NCBI GenBank assembly: GCA_009767595.1
Contig: VSDK01012623.1
Location: forward strand, 302,748-366,747
DNA from: Symbiodinium kawagutii
Lineage: Eukaryota; Sar; Dinophyceae; Suessiales; Symbiodiniaceae
Reading direction: 5' to 3'
Length of the DNA: 64,000 nucleotides
Each line of letters begins with the position of its first letter. Within the stretch, counting starts at the first letter, position 1. Both the position numbers and the translations under genes were made by a program. The notes below the pieces were generated by a model that made no database searches, was not told where the DNA came from, and worked only from the letters and a program-made list of their open reading frames with translations. Below are positions 30,131 through 42,501 of this stretch, piece by piece.

Positions 30131-31570
30131 CTCAGAGTTGGTGTCATTTTTTGGGATCTCAGGTTGCAAGAAATGTTGGGCCCTTCATGAATGCTGGTTG
30201 ATGATTGAGGTCAATTGATTACAAGCAGGGGACAAGGATGTATTGGAAACCAGCAAGACCCAATGAATTGTTGAATCCTAGGTGTCGGTACGACATTTCC
30301 AACGAGAAAATAATAAACTGATGCTACTTTTTCATACTTTTTCACTGAGAAATCTCATGGTGCCAACCATGGTTGATCAGCTTTTGGTCGCTCCGCCAGG
30401 CAACCAGATGAGCTTTCACCCCAAGCTTCGCTGGCAAGTTTTTTCCCAGCCTCTTGATGTGGACACGATGCGATTTCTCTTTCTGTGCATAATATTGAAA
30501 TCAAGCATTATATATTATTTACATAAATATATATATATATATATATATCTGTGTGTGTATGCATGATTTTATTTTGAAACGAAATTTCGTTACTAAGTGT
30601 CCCTTTCCTATGAGAATCATGCGACTTGGAGCAACTTAGCAAGTGCAAATTGCAACCTGTGCAAATTCAGCTGTGGAAGTGTGCCGTTGGAACGGTGCCA
30701 CATCGAGGTTGGCAATTTCACCCTAGCCGCCAGTCTTTGTCAACAGATTGGATGACGATGTTGAAATGTGTGCTTTTTGTGAGTTCTGATGTTGATCAAT
30801 TGGGATTATTTGTGTAATATGTGTTATGTTGTATTTGTTAATGGCTCAGATTCATTGATATTGGCTCACAAAAATTCATCAGGGAATGATTATGGTTGAC
30901 TCTGGTCATGCAATCCTGTTGCTGGACTGGTGCCTCAGTTTATCGCCAGCAAAATTGTGCCACGTTGAGCTTTGGTGTGCCAGTTTTCCTTGAGATTTGA
31001 CGTAGGCATCGCAGTATAGGCATCCCTCAGCCCGTTTTTACACGTTGCAGTGATCCGGCGAATGATCCAGTGATCTAAAGTGTTCTCCGCAGCCGTTTTT
31101 GGCCGGGAGCTTCAAATTCAGCAGCGTGAACAGTTAGAAAAATGCGCTGTTGCTCGAAGACCGACGATGCCCCGCAGAAGGACTCCTGTTTGATTGGTGC
31201 CGTGGAGAAACATGACAAGACTATTCCTTTAAACTGCATGGTGTAAACTCCAAACGTTCATTCCTAGCATCGGCATTGTCATATTGGTCTTCATAAATCC
31301 CGGATTTAAAAAAAAACGGGCTAGCGTTGAGGAAGTTGATTTGGATAGGCCACGAAGCTAGACTTTGAACACATTCATTCTTCTATCATTGTTACCAACA
31401 ATTGTTGCGCATAATGAACATCCAACAAGATGATTTGGAAGCTGTTGAGCTACAACCTAGTCAGATACTGATGAAATTTCGACCAGAGCTCGCTGTTTTG
31501 CAACACGCTGCCACCTGGGCAAGCCGCCGAAAAATCCTGGGTTTACATTGTTACATCCTGCAGAATTCTG
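30131..31570. other. Spacer upstream of the MFS gene
   Basis: Contains an AT microsatellite with short GT tail at about 30527-30560. A short frame from ATG 31142 (MRCCSKTDDAPQKDSCLIGA) could be a first exon of the transporter gene, but this is unsupported. Confidence 0.35.
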
Positions 31571-34500
31571 ATGAGTTCGCCTCTTTTCCAAGAGTTGTTT
31601 TCGCCACAGGAGCGCCTTCCGATGTTTCACGTGGCATTTCTGTGCTTAATGGAAGGTGCTCATTTCTACACTGTTTGTTGCATCTTCAGCTGCTGGCCTG
31701 CATTGGTCAGTGGGATGACAGGTCCCTTGTTCACAGTCCGACGGTCCTTTGCCCCTGAGGCTTTGCTGGTATTCTCAGCGCTGATCTGGAATGGGTTCCA
31801 AGTAGGGATGAAGCAGGCTTCGTGGCAGGCGTGGGCAGATGAACAGTTGCTAGTGACAAATTTGACAAAGCTTTTTGAGCAATCAAACTTAATGATGATA
31901 CTATTTCTACTACAAAGCATCTGGTACTGCTTCTATATGACTGCATCAGGTTGAGCTTGAGGATTGTGACATGGATTTTGGATGATTTTGGGCTGTGGGG
32001 AGGATGGCTGCAATCCTCCAATGTGTGTGGGCGCATCATCACCTCCACAATCTGGGGCTTTGTGGCGGCGCGCTACGGATCCAAGCTGGTCTTAGCAGTC
32101 ACATTGGCCGCCATTCTGACGGGCGGTTTGCTGCGCCTTGTCTCGAAAAAACATCTCCAAAGGTCGATGCAAATGGCCCAACCTCGGTGTAGCGAGCGTG
32201 ATGGTGAAGTTAGATGTTGACAAGAAAACAGAGACCATTGGCATGTCGGGACAGTAATGGACAATTCAGGAGGCGGAATTGTGGTGTTGTAGAGACATGA
32301 TTCAAGGATTATCAAGGCTCTCTTGTGAAACTTGTGACACGACCATCTGCAGATGAACATCACGAGTCGGCAGCGCGCAACTCAGCTTTGCAGGTTTGGC
32401 TTTTGCACCAATTTGGTCCTCTCTATGTCCGTGCGCTTTGTTTTCTTCGGCCTGCTGANNNNNNNNNNNACGGTTGGTTGGTCCTGCAAGGTCCTTGTGC
32501 CATTGCCGTGGCCGGACGCGAGCGACAGACAGATGTGCTCGGCTTGATCTTCGCTGCAGGCAGCGGAATGCAGCTGGTGGGGCCAGCAGTTCTTTGGCTC
32601 AGAAAGTGCAGCGATCGACCTCGACTGGCGTTACGGCGTCGAAGTTGCCCTGTATATACAAGATGTTTTAATAAAATCGGAGATGTTTGCAGCTAGTTGC
32701 TGTAGGTAAGATGCGGAAAGAACCCGTTCCCTTGATCAATGTAGGGCCCTTTAGGCTGCTTTAGGTCTAGCCGTTGATCAGAATGATGGTCATGATGTGG
32801 CCAGGATAGAGAATGGCTAGTGCTGCTACTGCACATAAATGGCAGTTGGTTGAGCCGAGGAGCCACGGGTATCCATGTAGCCTTCGAAAGATTTTTGAAG
32901 GGCCTTTAAAGGGAAGCTGGCTGAGGAGCTCCCAGGAGTGCCCTAACCCAATGGTAGACACCTGCTGTTGCCCCTGCTGACGACGGTCACGGCGACGACA
33001 AGCATTTGGCTCATACTGTGATGGTTGTGCCTGGATCCGAATCTCTGCGCACCCTTCCCCCTCAAACATCAACTTGGTGGTTGTTTAATCATGCGGTTCC
33101 CCTTTTTCTGAAAGTCACGGCCAGTGCTCCCCCAAATAAACTCCCGAGGCTAGGCTCTTTTGAAGGGAAATTCTCAACAACTGCTCACATGTTCAATCAC
33201 GTTAGTCAACAACTCACAGTTTTAACCCGCATGTTATGCTAAACTGCTGTGCTAAACCATGTGCTTCTGCAGATCCTCCAAGGTTGGTGGATGGACCTAT
33301 GGCATTGTGGAGGCCTTTCCTGCCCTGTTGCCTTCGTTGATCGGATGTGCTTTGGGCTTGGCGGCGTTGATCTTGTTCTGCTTCGTCCACAAAGTCTTCG
33401 CCAAAGAGCCCGAAGCGACGCCCGAGAGTGTCAGTGCTGCTTCGAATCAGGGGGCGTCCTGGCGTGACATGCATCGTTTGCGTGGTAGTAATGACTCACA
33501 CAACCATTTAACATTATTTAACAGTCGAATCGGCTCATCTTTCGATTTCTGAGCAAGTACTCATGCAAGATAGCCGATTCGACTGTTAAAGGTTGAGAAC
33601 TCGACTCATTCTTTCAATTTCACCATTCTTTCTAATGCAAGGCTCATCTTTCTGAGGTTAAGGTTGATTCGGAAGAGTGCAGTACTAATGCAAGCTCTGC
33701 CACAGTGGTTAGCGAGACGCAATCCAAATCGGTGATTTTCCGATGGCCGCTCCCCATGATTTTGACCATGCGCTTCGCGAGTGGTTTCGCGACCTTCGCA
33801 ATGTATGAAGCAGTGCCTTTGTGGTTGATCTCCAACGTCGAAGTCGGAGGGCTGGGACTGAACGAGAAAGAAGTGGGATCTTTACTTTGCAGATCAGGTG
33901 CGACTGAGCTGAGATGGCGAGCTGGGTCAAGCAGTTAACCAACCAATTTCATTGGGAATAAGTTTACCAACAACTTTAAAGGGAATATAATGGTTAATGA
34001 TGGGGGAACCAAGGGTACAGGGTTTCGACCCACAGCCAGATACGAGCAAAGACTCGACTGAAGACTGGCAAAGATCTATCCTTGAACCCTTGAAGTTTGT
34101 GCACATTTGGGTAGATGTATCTGGGGTTAAAACCCTTGATACAGGTTTTCTGTATCTAGAGATTCCATAGATTCCATTTCCCCAACCCCTCGGGCAGACC
34201 ATGCGGTAACCCCGAATTGTACAAATCGCAAAGCCACGGAAAGGAAGTTCCTGTTTGAAATCACCATGTTTCAAAGATCAAGAAATTGATATAAAATTAC
34301 ATTTAAGCATATTCCTTAATTTACATACAATGATACATAAATATTTGTGTACACATGTTAATTAATAAAATGATGCTATATTATATTATATATATATATA
34401 TGTGTGTGTGTGCGTGTTTTTGTTTCCGCGAAAGATCAAGATCAACCAGGTAGTTGCAGTTCCATACAGCTCCTTTCTATCGAAGACATTGGCGCTCTTG

Positions 34501-37500
34501 CACGGCGCAAGGAAATCAATCCTGGTAGGACCTCGCAACACATAGCAGAGCTGGCAGGAAAGTCCCAAGCATAGGCAGCTAGGCATCCGAGGCACATCTC
34601 GGCACAATCCGCGCTGCGATTGGGGGCACCTCTTGGGCGGAGCAAAAATGACAAGAGAAAAGCAACGGTGAAAACGGCATTTTTTGGGAGACAGGGAAAA
34701 CGAAAATGGCTTCTTTTGGAGCAAAAGTGGAATTACATGTTTTCGTGTTTACAATTTACAATCGTGACATTTTACTTTCAAGATTTATGGAGTGGGAATT
34801 GGTTTAAAAGCGGTCAGAAGATGGAAGGCCTATAGTGATGAGATGTGATCAGGCTACGTAACCCTGGAACCAAGCCGCAGGTATTTGGAACATTTTCTAC
34901 TTCACGTGGATCTTGCCCTTTTGTACCAAGCGCTTGGGTACTCGATGGTTCTCAGTCGCGGCAGCCGTTGTCGCAGCGATCACTGCCGTTTTGTTGCCTT
35001 TCTCAAACAGAAGCTCGGCATTGAAGCCATGATTTGGGCTTGTAGAATTTCAATGGGCTGGAAGGAATTGCGTCCTTACAGCCATGCTGGCAGTTCATTC
35101 ATGTCTAGTTCATTGAGTGCTTTTGAGAGATCAACGGTTTTTCGCCTCAGCTTTTCGCGTAAAGGGGTTGCAGGGTGGCGGAGTATGAGGCGTTTGGCTG
35201 GCCAACATCTTGCATCTCATTTGTGCCTCAGCCTTGGCCCTTCGGCAGAAATGTCTGCGGTCCCGCCACCAGAAGTTGGAAACTGAAAGTTGGTTCAAGT
35301 TGATTGGAATGGGGATGACGTGGGATGAATAGGGATGATGTGGGATGAATAGGGATGACGTGGGATGAATAGGGATGACATGGGATGAATAGGGATTGAA
35401 TGGGGTGAAATGGGATGAATAGGGATCAATAGGGATGCGGCAGGGGAACCAGGAAAGGTATGGAAAGATCATGCAAGACACAAACAAACAATGTAAATAC
35501 GTTTGCCTGTGGAACCCGCTTCTTTCTTACAGGGTGGCTTAAAATGTCCAGGTTTTCATTTACCAGGTGTCCGACAATCAGCATGTCCTTAACCCTGGTG
35601 CATCCGCATGCCATTAACCAACTGGTCACATCAACCAGCGTTGAGATTTTGAAGCCAAGCTGCTAATTAGATCTAAATAGTACAAATTGGATGTAATTGA
35701 ACTGGGTAGAGTTGTTAGACTTGTACCTCACTGACTGGACAGTGTAGAGTGTAGAGTATGGCAGATATTTACGATGCCATGCGTTTAATTACAAATGAAA
35801 ATGAAGTTTTTTCAGGCGCATACAAATGTCAACAGCTTTGTCGGATCCTTCAAGTTACTTCTGTTAAAAGATTGTTGCATCACCCCTACCTTGAGGGGTC
35901 GCAATCGATGGGGTTGTCACATTCTGCAAATTTTGCAGAGGGGTACACCTATTTGCAAAAAAAAAACATGAGGATTTTGGACGATGGGGAGGGGGGACAT
36001 CCATTTGATTGCAACCCTCACGTTGCACTTTTCCCCCGTTTTTGAGCTTTTTGTTTCAGGCCCTGTTTCAAGCCTTTTGCCCTGGCACAAATCGATGAGG
36101 GGGGGACATGAATTTGTTTGCCAACATTTCGAACATCCCCTCAACTATTGGTATATGTTTGAATGAAAAGGAATCTATTTAACCATTTTGGAATTCTTAG
36201 CTCAGCTACGACGGCAAGTAGCCATGTTGTGCTTATTTAGATTATCTTAGACTCCATGGAAGGTATGATGAGTCGTCTCTTGACAATGTTTGTCTGAAAA
36301 ATTGAACAAGTCACCGGTGTGCTCCCCAGGGGTCTGAAACAAGTCTGAAACCGGTCTGAAACCAAAAGAAATTATCATATATGATCATCCCCTGCCTTCC
36401 TTCCCTTCCTTCTTTCCCTTACTTCTTTCCCTTCCTTCGATTTCCTGCGCTCTTTCTTTGTTTGCTGGGCCTATGTTGGGCCATTTGATGGGCATATCTG
36501 GGCATGTTGCGCGCGTGCGTCTTTTGTTCTTTTACGTGTCGACTTGGGCGCCCAAAGAACAACGATTTTTAATGCAATGTGGGTGTCATGTTGGGTCTTT
36601 GTTGTGCTCATCTGTTGTCGGATACTGCAATGTCAGCGAGTGTATTCGCAATGTTTTGCCACTTGACGGGTTTGTTCTGACCATGGTGGGGCTATGTTGG
36701 CTCATGCGCGGTGAGTTAGATGTTTGTAAGGCACATGGTTGCCTGTCCTGAAGGAATTTTAATGAATCATAGATGACAATAGTTGCTTCAGAACTGTCAG
36801 GTTTTCTTTTGCAGGCTTCCGAATTTATGAAAAATACTGCGTGGTTTTACTCCGTTGCGTTTGAAGCAAAGCCAGCAGGTGACAAAGACTCGGATGAAAC
36901 AAAGTGCTCTTGGAACGACTGCTGTATGCATCGATTAAACAACATTGCATTCCTGGTAGGAGCCAGGAACATCAGGAACACCGCATTCGGAACAGATCTA
37001 GCCTTGACGACTCGTCGACGAGTTAGAAGGAAGTTTCGTTCTTGAAAATGTTTATTCCAGAGCTGACCTGGTATTCCCAGCTCATTTGTTCCATTCATTC
37101 TTACATTGCTTGCCACTTTCATTCGAGATTCCTAGTGGTCCTAGTGGTCCTAGCGGGCCTAGTGCTTTCCTCATATTCTATGGCTATGTTTGGACTGGAC
37201 ATGCAGATGAGCCCTGGAGACCACCGACTCGACACACGAAACCGCTAGAGATTCAAACAGGTCAAGTGTTGGGCGATGGCTCCAGATGTCTCCAGATCTC
37301 GACATGACCAGACAGGTCTGGCCACAGAGGTCGACGGGCCAGCGCAGCAAAATTGGCAAAGGTATTGCTTTTGAAATGGGGGCATCCATGGGAGCTTCCA
37401 ACAATCCCCCTTTATGAAGAACAGGCACCAAATGATACCAAATGTCTATGTTGTTTTGGATAGTTAGGTTATGTTAGGTTCTACTTTTCGAGGATTCTGT

Positions 37501-38241
37501 TCCTCAAGCAGCCAATTGGAATGCTGAAAGGATCCCGTGACCAGTGCTCAGCCAAGGTCTCGCAGAATGCCTTGAATTTGGCCTTTACGAACAACGCAGC
37601 TGATCCAGCTGACCGAGTGGTGGCCAATGGTTTCGCCGTGACTGCTGAGACAGTTGGGTGCCTTGGACAACGCGACTGGAGTTGTGCACAGCTGAGCTTG
37701 GAAACCAACAACTTGGTCTGATTTGATTCGAAAATCGTTCACTCATGTTGGTAGTACTTTTGCATGAGACTTTTGTGAAACAACGACTCTTACCGATTCA
37801 AACGAGGCTTCTTGTGCTTGCGGCAGTTGCTGTGTGGTTCCAACCGTTGCTTTTGCAAGGAAAGCCATCGGACCTATAGCGTTTTCTGCCATCTATGCCT
37901 GGTCATTGACAACTTTTGGCTGGGACGGACATGGCTTGGTCTTCTATATCCTTGCCTTGATCTCAGCTGACATTGCCTGGTTGTGGGTGCCAAGCCATTG
38001 GGGAACCAATGAGCCACCAAAAAATGATCATGTTAGTTTTGGGGAACCACTATTTTGGCACATACCCATCTGACATTGCGAATGTAAGCGACTCAAACAG
38101 ATCTCTGCTTGGCCACCCCAGGCCGGATTCTCGCTGATGCAGATCATTTGTGTTTTGTGCCTTCCCAGCTACATCGAGCACGGCCGCGAAGAAGCTCCGA
38201 AAAAGGCCAGTTCAAGTAGCAGTGCCAGCAATTGCATGTAA
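31571..38241 (+). CDS. Major facilitator superfamily transporter, multi-exon
   Basis: At least nine exon pieces give successive parts of a 12-helix MFS carrier, closest in pattern to zinc-induced-facilitator-like or drug:H+ antiporters. Exon 31571-31705 has LPMFHVAFLCLMEGAHFY. About 31951-32130 has GGWLQSSNVCGRIITSTIWG then ARYGSK (MFS motif A). About 32380-32588 has FGFCTNLVLSMSVRFVFFGL, crosses the first gap and ends AAGSGMQLVGPA. 33283 to about 33430 has VGGWTYGIVEAFPALLPSLI. 33642-33897 has YEAVPLWLISNVEVGGLGLN. 34881 to about 35012 has IWNIFYFTWILPFCTKRLGT. About 37521-37657, 37860-37986 and 38122-38241 supply the last helices and the stop. Phases agree at 32588/33283, 33897/34881, 37657/37860 and 37986/38122. 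It would move small solutes across a membrane; the substrate is unknown. One exon around helices 9-10 is unplaced. Confidence 0.75.
32459..32469. other. Assembly gap of 11 N within an MFS exon
   Basis: The frame ends CTGCTGA before the gap and resumes ACGGTTGG after it. Closing the gap with zero bases keeps the frame and gives the conserved Leu-Leu-Asn-Gly, whereas 11 unknown bases would break it. The gap is probably an artefact. Confidence 0.7.
32844..32955. repeat. Family C repeat in an MFS intron
   Basis: GTTGGTTGAGCCGAGGAGCC... GGCCTTTAAAGGGAAGC... GGAGTGCCCTAACCCAATGG. Lies between the exons ending 32588 and starting 33283. Confidence 0.6.
33517..33590. repeat. 19-bp perfect inverted repeat in an MFS intron
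   Basis: TTTAACAGTCGAATCGGCT (33517-33535) and its exact reverse complement (33572-33590) enclose 36 bases. The word GGCTCATCTTTC just inside the left arm recurs at the start of the next exon (33641). Confidence 0.85.
33931..34045. repeat. Family D repeat in an MFS intron
   Basis: GTTAACCAACCAATTTCATT... GGTTAATGATGGGGGAACC... GGGTTTCGACCCACAGCCAG matches 53220-53332 along its length. It begins about 35 bp after the GT donor at 33898. Confidence 0.6.
34380..34412. repeat. AT then GT microsatellite
   Basis: Alternating TA followed by TG dinucleotides. Confidence 0.8.
35312..35440. repeat. 10-bp minisatellite, about 13 units
   Basis: Alternating GGGATGAATA and GGGATGACGT-type decamers form a 20-bp higher-order period, decaying toward the right. 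It lies in a large MFS intron. Confidence 0.85.
37977..38069. repeat. Family G MITE with 10-bp target duplication in MFS gene
   Basis: CTGACATTGC at 37967-37976 recurs at 38070-38079. The 93-bp insert has ends GTGGGTGCCAAGCC and TTTTGGCACATACCCAT (inverted, imperfect). It sits at the 3' edge of the penultimate exon. The right duplication is followed by GTAAGC at 38083, a canonical donor that probably served before the insertion. A GTGCCA at 37987, inside the element's terminus, gives the same phase and could be the donor now. Confidence 0.7.
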
Positions 38242-39374
38242 GAAATCATGTTCAGGTGTTTTGATAATGTTGTCTCAGGATTAATAAACCATAGGCTGAT
38301 TGATTGGGGGGATACCATTCTAATGGAAAACCAAGCCATTAATGTTTGAGATAGTTCAAGTGTCGAGAAATGTCGAAAAAGTGTGACCTGCCAATAGGTG
38401 GAGACTGAGAAAGATGGCAAAGTAGTCGAAGTTTGAGACAGTGTTTGCGGCATCTTGCGGCACCCTGGGAGTCTACAGAAGCTTGAAGTAGCTCTGAACA
38501 GTGTAAAGTGTGATCAAGGGTGATCAGCATGACCTTCTGAGCACAAGGCCTCACTGAGTTTAGTTCATAGCCGGCCAACGAGCTGTGGCCGCTTGAGGCT
38601 TTCTGCTCACAAGTCATGCGACACCCGATCCCGTGCATAGAACTCCCACGGCTTCGCCGTTTTTTTTTTACCGGCGCTGTTACTTTTAATTAGTGCTCCT
38701 TTGGCAGTTTTGCACTTGATGTGCCAAGAGATTTGTACATCTTCCTGCCCACTATGGGCAACTGGATCAGAATTCAACAGAGCAATGCTTTTGTAGCCAC
38801 CCGTCATGCACTTGTAGGAGGTTTGCATGAGGTGCTTTGTTTTGCTCCGACATTGTGCAACTCATTTAAGAGCTCTCAATGAACAATCTGGGCTTTTGAC
38901 CCCCTGCAGCATTTGCCAGAGGTTGCGGGCTGATATTTCAAGCCCGACATGTTTCTAACAGAAGTCCATAAATATTGGCTTTGCCAGACGTTTTCAGATC
39001 GAGTTGTGATTCGACCTCTGGTTTTACAGGACATAATTCACCGCATAGCTGCTGCATGGAAGTTTCTCAGCGTGCCTAGCGGCCCAGAGCGGTCCTGCCC
39101 TGGAAGCACGACCAGCTGAGATCAGGGGATTGCGCAGATCCGAGAGCCAACGATGCCCCAATCGAGATCAAACAAGAGCTGAGCCGAGCTGAGCCCAACC
39201 CGTACGGCTTTTGGTTTTTTTGAGTTCTCCATTTCTTGGTTCTTAAGTGCTTATCAAATGTTCTAGAAATTCCATTATTTTTTATTTGGATTATGACGTT
39301 TGGTCGTGTGGCTTTCCAAGATGTTCTTAGTTTTTCAGTGGCTTGTTCATGGCTTATATTGATTACTGGCATGA
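38242..39374. other. Spacer, no gene seen
   Basis: No exon supported. A GAGCTGAGCC-type direct repetition lies near 39174-39190. Confidence 0.4.
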
Positions 39375-40020
39375 ACCCCAAAACTATACACCCTAAACCC
39401 CTCAAAGCCATCAACCCTAAGCTGGCCAACCTAAAGATAACAACCTAATAATCAGAAACCCTGAAACCAAAAGCAGTAAGCCTAAAAACAGAAAACTCCA
39501 AAGAGAGAGAGAGAGAGGAAAAAAACTGAAAAAAGTGAATCTAACGACATAAAGATTGGATCTCAAAACCATCAGCCCTAAACCCGCAAAACGATACACC
39601 CTGAAACCATAGACCCTAATACCTAAAAAAAAAAGCCATCAACCCTAAAACCCATCAACTCAAACACCAAAAACCCTAAAACCCGATAGCCACAAAACCT
39701 AAATGAACTTGCCAACCCTGAAACCAAAGATCAAAACCATAAAACTCAGAAGCTAAAACCATACACCCTAAGACCATCAAGCCATCAGCCCTAAAACCAT
39801 CAACCAAAAAAAGCGTAGACCATTCACGACAAAACCAAAACCCATATGCCTGAAAACCCTAGAACTTTGAACCCTCAAACCATACACCCCAAAACCCTAG
39901 AACCAGCAACGCTAAAGCGATGAGCTAAAGAGATCAACCTAAACCTTCAAACCAGCACCCCTAAAACCATACACCCTCAAACCATAAAACCTAAAGCCAT
40001 AACCCCCAAACCGTGGAAAT
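39375..40020. repeat. Degenerate CCCTAAA telomere-like tract
   Basis: About 650 bp composed of words such as AACCCTAAAACCATCA and ACACCCTAAACCC in a loose 13-15 bp rhythm. CCCTAAA is the complement of TTTAGGG, the plant-type telomere repeat also reported in dinoflagellates. It is interstitial and strongly diverged. Confidence 0.7.
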
Positions 40021-41377
40021 GCAAAAAAGATTAGGAAACCGGAGGAAAATCCAGAAAAACTGTTCCCAGCCCAGGACAACAAAAAAAAAGTAAATCCGAA
40101 CCCTGCGACTTCAAAGCGTACGTCCTATTTGCTATCTTCAAGGTAGTGCCTTTTTCGTGTCACCATCCTTGACTGTCATCCTTGCAACCGTAGGCAACAG
40201 AAACCGTTTCTGCCATGTTTTGCTCCTTTTTCCATCAGCATCAAATAATGATCGTCATTTTCATTGCTTTGTCGTCGTCATCCTTATCATCGTCAGCGGC
40301 ACGAGCAAGCGCATGCTAATCATCACCACCATCATCGTCATGACCACTCTGCTTCTAACTCTGGAAATTTGAAACATTTTTCGCTTCTCAACTCAGCAAA
40401 GGAACGACTGTCTAACGAATGCAAACCCAGTCTTCTTCGTGTCAGAACAAGCGTGGGTCAATGACAAGACAAAAATGCGAGCAAATATGCGCACACATCA
40501 TGTTCTCATTTCAATGCTACATTAATATTTAGATATATATATATATAGAGAGAGAGAGAAAGATATATATATATATGCATATATATATATATAGTATATA
40601 CATTTGACCTTTTCGATAGGCGAGGGAATGCTGGGGATAGGTTTCTCAAGCTGGACCCAGCAGTGACAGCAATAGAGATCTACTGGTAGCATCCCGGTAT
40701 TCGTCAATGGCACCAATGATGATATCAACCAGAACCCGGGGGTGGTTTCACACAGGTTGAGTTACCTCAGGACTGGTTGAAAAGTGCAGCATGTCCGCGT
40801 CGCAACGAAATTCTGAGAACCGAGTCACCGCTTGATGTCCCTTGACATCGGCGTCAACAAGCAGGTTGTGAGTCCTGGGTGAAAGGATGCCGGAAATTCG
40901 GTCAACTCCCGTCGCAATCTTGGACAGCCATTGGTCAACCTGCAAAGGCTTCAGATTCACCAAATTCAGACTCTGCAAATGCGCAAGGCTGATTCGATGG
41001 ATCGAAACCATTGTCGAAACATATTACTGTGCAAATGCCCACAAGGTTCTGATCTTCCCGGGGAATTTCCAGTAGTAACGCTACAAGAGTCCTTCCCAAA
41101 ACTGACAAAGCGTGGACAGAACCAAGCAACAAACAAGTGCCATTTTGTTGACACCGTCGAAGCGGATGAATGATTCACAGTTGCCACCCCAAAAGTCACA
41201 CGAATAATCACCATGAATTCATGATCCCCATGGTGATTAAATAGCCTTGTCCAAACATGATGAAGCTGATCTGAGTCGCCATGCTTGGACCTTGATAAAT
41301 CAACCACCAAACAAAAATCACTAACCATCACCAAACAGAAATCACCACCAAGCCTACCATCCACCCTGTTTCAAGGG
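40021..41377. other. Spacer with AT/GA microsatellite
   Basis: An AT microsatellite interrupted by GA repeats occupies 40533-40602. CATCATCGTC-type repeats occur near 40280-40350. No exon supported. Confidence 0.4.
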
Positions 41378-41570
41378 TCCCTTGGTCGTCCGGTGCCGCC
41401 ATGCGCCATGGTGGCCGAGCTGCTGGCGACCAGTTGGATCACTGTCTCAGCGACATGGATGGACTGGGCACGGAGGTGGTGCGCCATGGACACGTGGCGG
41501 GCAACGACGTGGCGGGCCGCTGGGGGCATGGTGACCCATGGTGTGCCCGCCACGGGTCCCAACAGTTGGG
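41378..41570 (+). CDS. Candidate GC-rich exon, unknown
   Basis: A GC-rich block between a TTTCAAG acceptor and a GTGAGA donor at 41571, in a much more AT-rich setting. Two frames are open: one contains GSLGRPVPPCAMVAELLATS, the other MRHGGRAAGDQLDHCLSDMD. Base composition and splice signals suggest an exon, but neither frame resembles a known family. Confidence 0.3.
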
Positions 41571-42183
41571 TGAGACCCCTTGACTGATCAAATTCACTGG
41601 TGGATAGTGGTGACTAGATTTACGTAACGTACCTTTTAGGGTCCTTTGTGAGGAGCCAAGCCCAACGAGAGAGGGAGAGAGGTTACTAGTGATGAATAAT
41701 GGTTACTACTGGTTCCTAGTGGTGATACATAGTGATTACTAGTGAGGCACTTTGTAGCAGTGAGGATGAAGCCGCGACGCTGTTGTGAAAGATTTCTGTT
41801 GTGAATCATGATTCGATTTTCCATGGGCGCGTGAAGCTGGTTGAGAATGGTATATGGCTATCCTCTTTGAGAATGGCCAATACATGTTGATGAGCTGTTG
41901 AGCGATAGGCAGTCCATGATCAAAAAGGGGGGATCCATATGGGATGCCGAGCTACCAGTTTATGAGCCAGAATCAAATTGCAACCATAAAAAACACCGTT
42001 GGGATGATACAATCAAATCACAGAGTGATGGAAGTGGATGGAAGTGGTGGTGAGACATGATTTAGGAGTGAATGATTCACTGGATCTAGTCTTAGCGGAT
42101 AGCCAATGAGTCGCCACTTGAGGCAAGTAACAATCATTGGTACATTGACTTGATCATATTTCTTTCAGCCCTGGCAAGGCTAA

Positions 42184-42501
42184 ACCAAAAAATGTGAGTC
42201 GCAAATGTTGCAACGCGAATGGAATGATTTCAAGTTGCCTTCAAAAACCCCGAGCCAGTTGGACCAAGCACCCTGGACATGGCCAGTGGCTGGGCAAGTT
42301 CCACAACGCTGTACCTTCGGAACTAGGACTGACCCCGCCCAGGAACGCGAGCAAGCCTTGGACATCCACATCGATGAATTCCCAGTGCTCAACGAGTCTC
42401 GCTGCAGCCCCGAAGGCTGTGAAACTTACTCCATGGGCTCCGAATTTTGCATCAGTTCCTTGGCCGCCCATCACACGTTAACGCAACGAGGGAGAAAATA
42501 A
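42184..42501 (+). CDS. Candidate terminal exon, unknown
   Basis: The frame ending TAA 42499-42501 includes EREQALDIHIDEFPVLNESR and CSPEGCETYSMGSEFCISSL, with coding-like codon use and four cysteines. A second frame is open over the first half after TTTCTTTCAG (42170). The 5' border is uncertain and the family is unknown. Confidence 0.35.
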   Translation, partial: TKKCESQMLQREWNDFKLPSKTPSQLDQAPWTWPVAGQVPQRCTFGTRTDPAQEREQALDIHIDEFPVLNESRCSPEGCETYSMGSEFCISSLAAHHTLTQRGRK

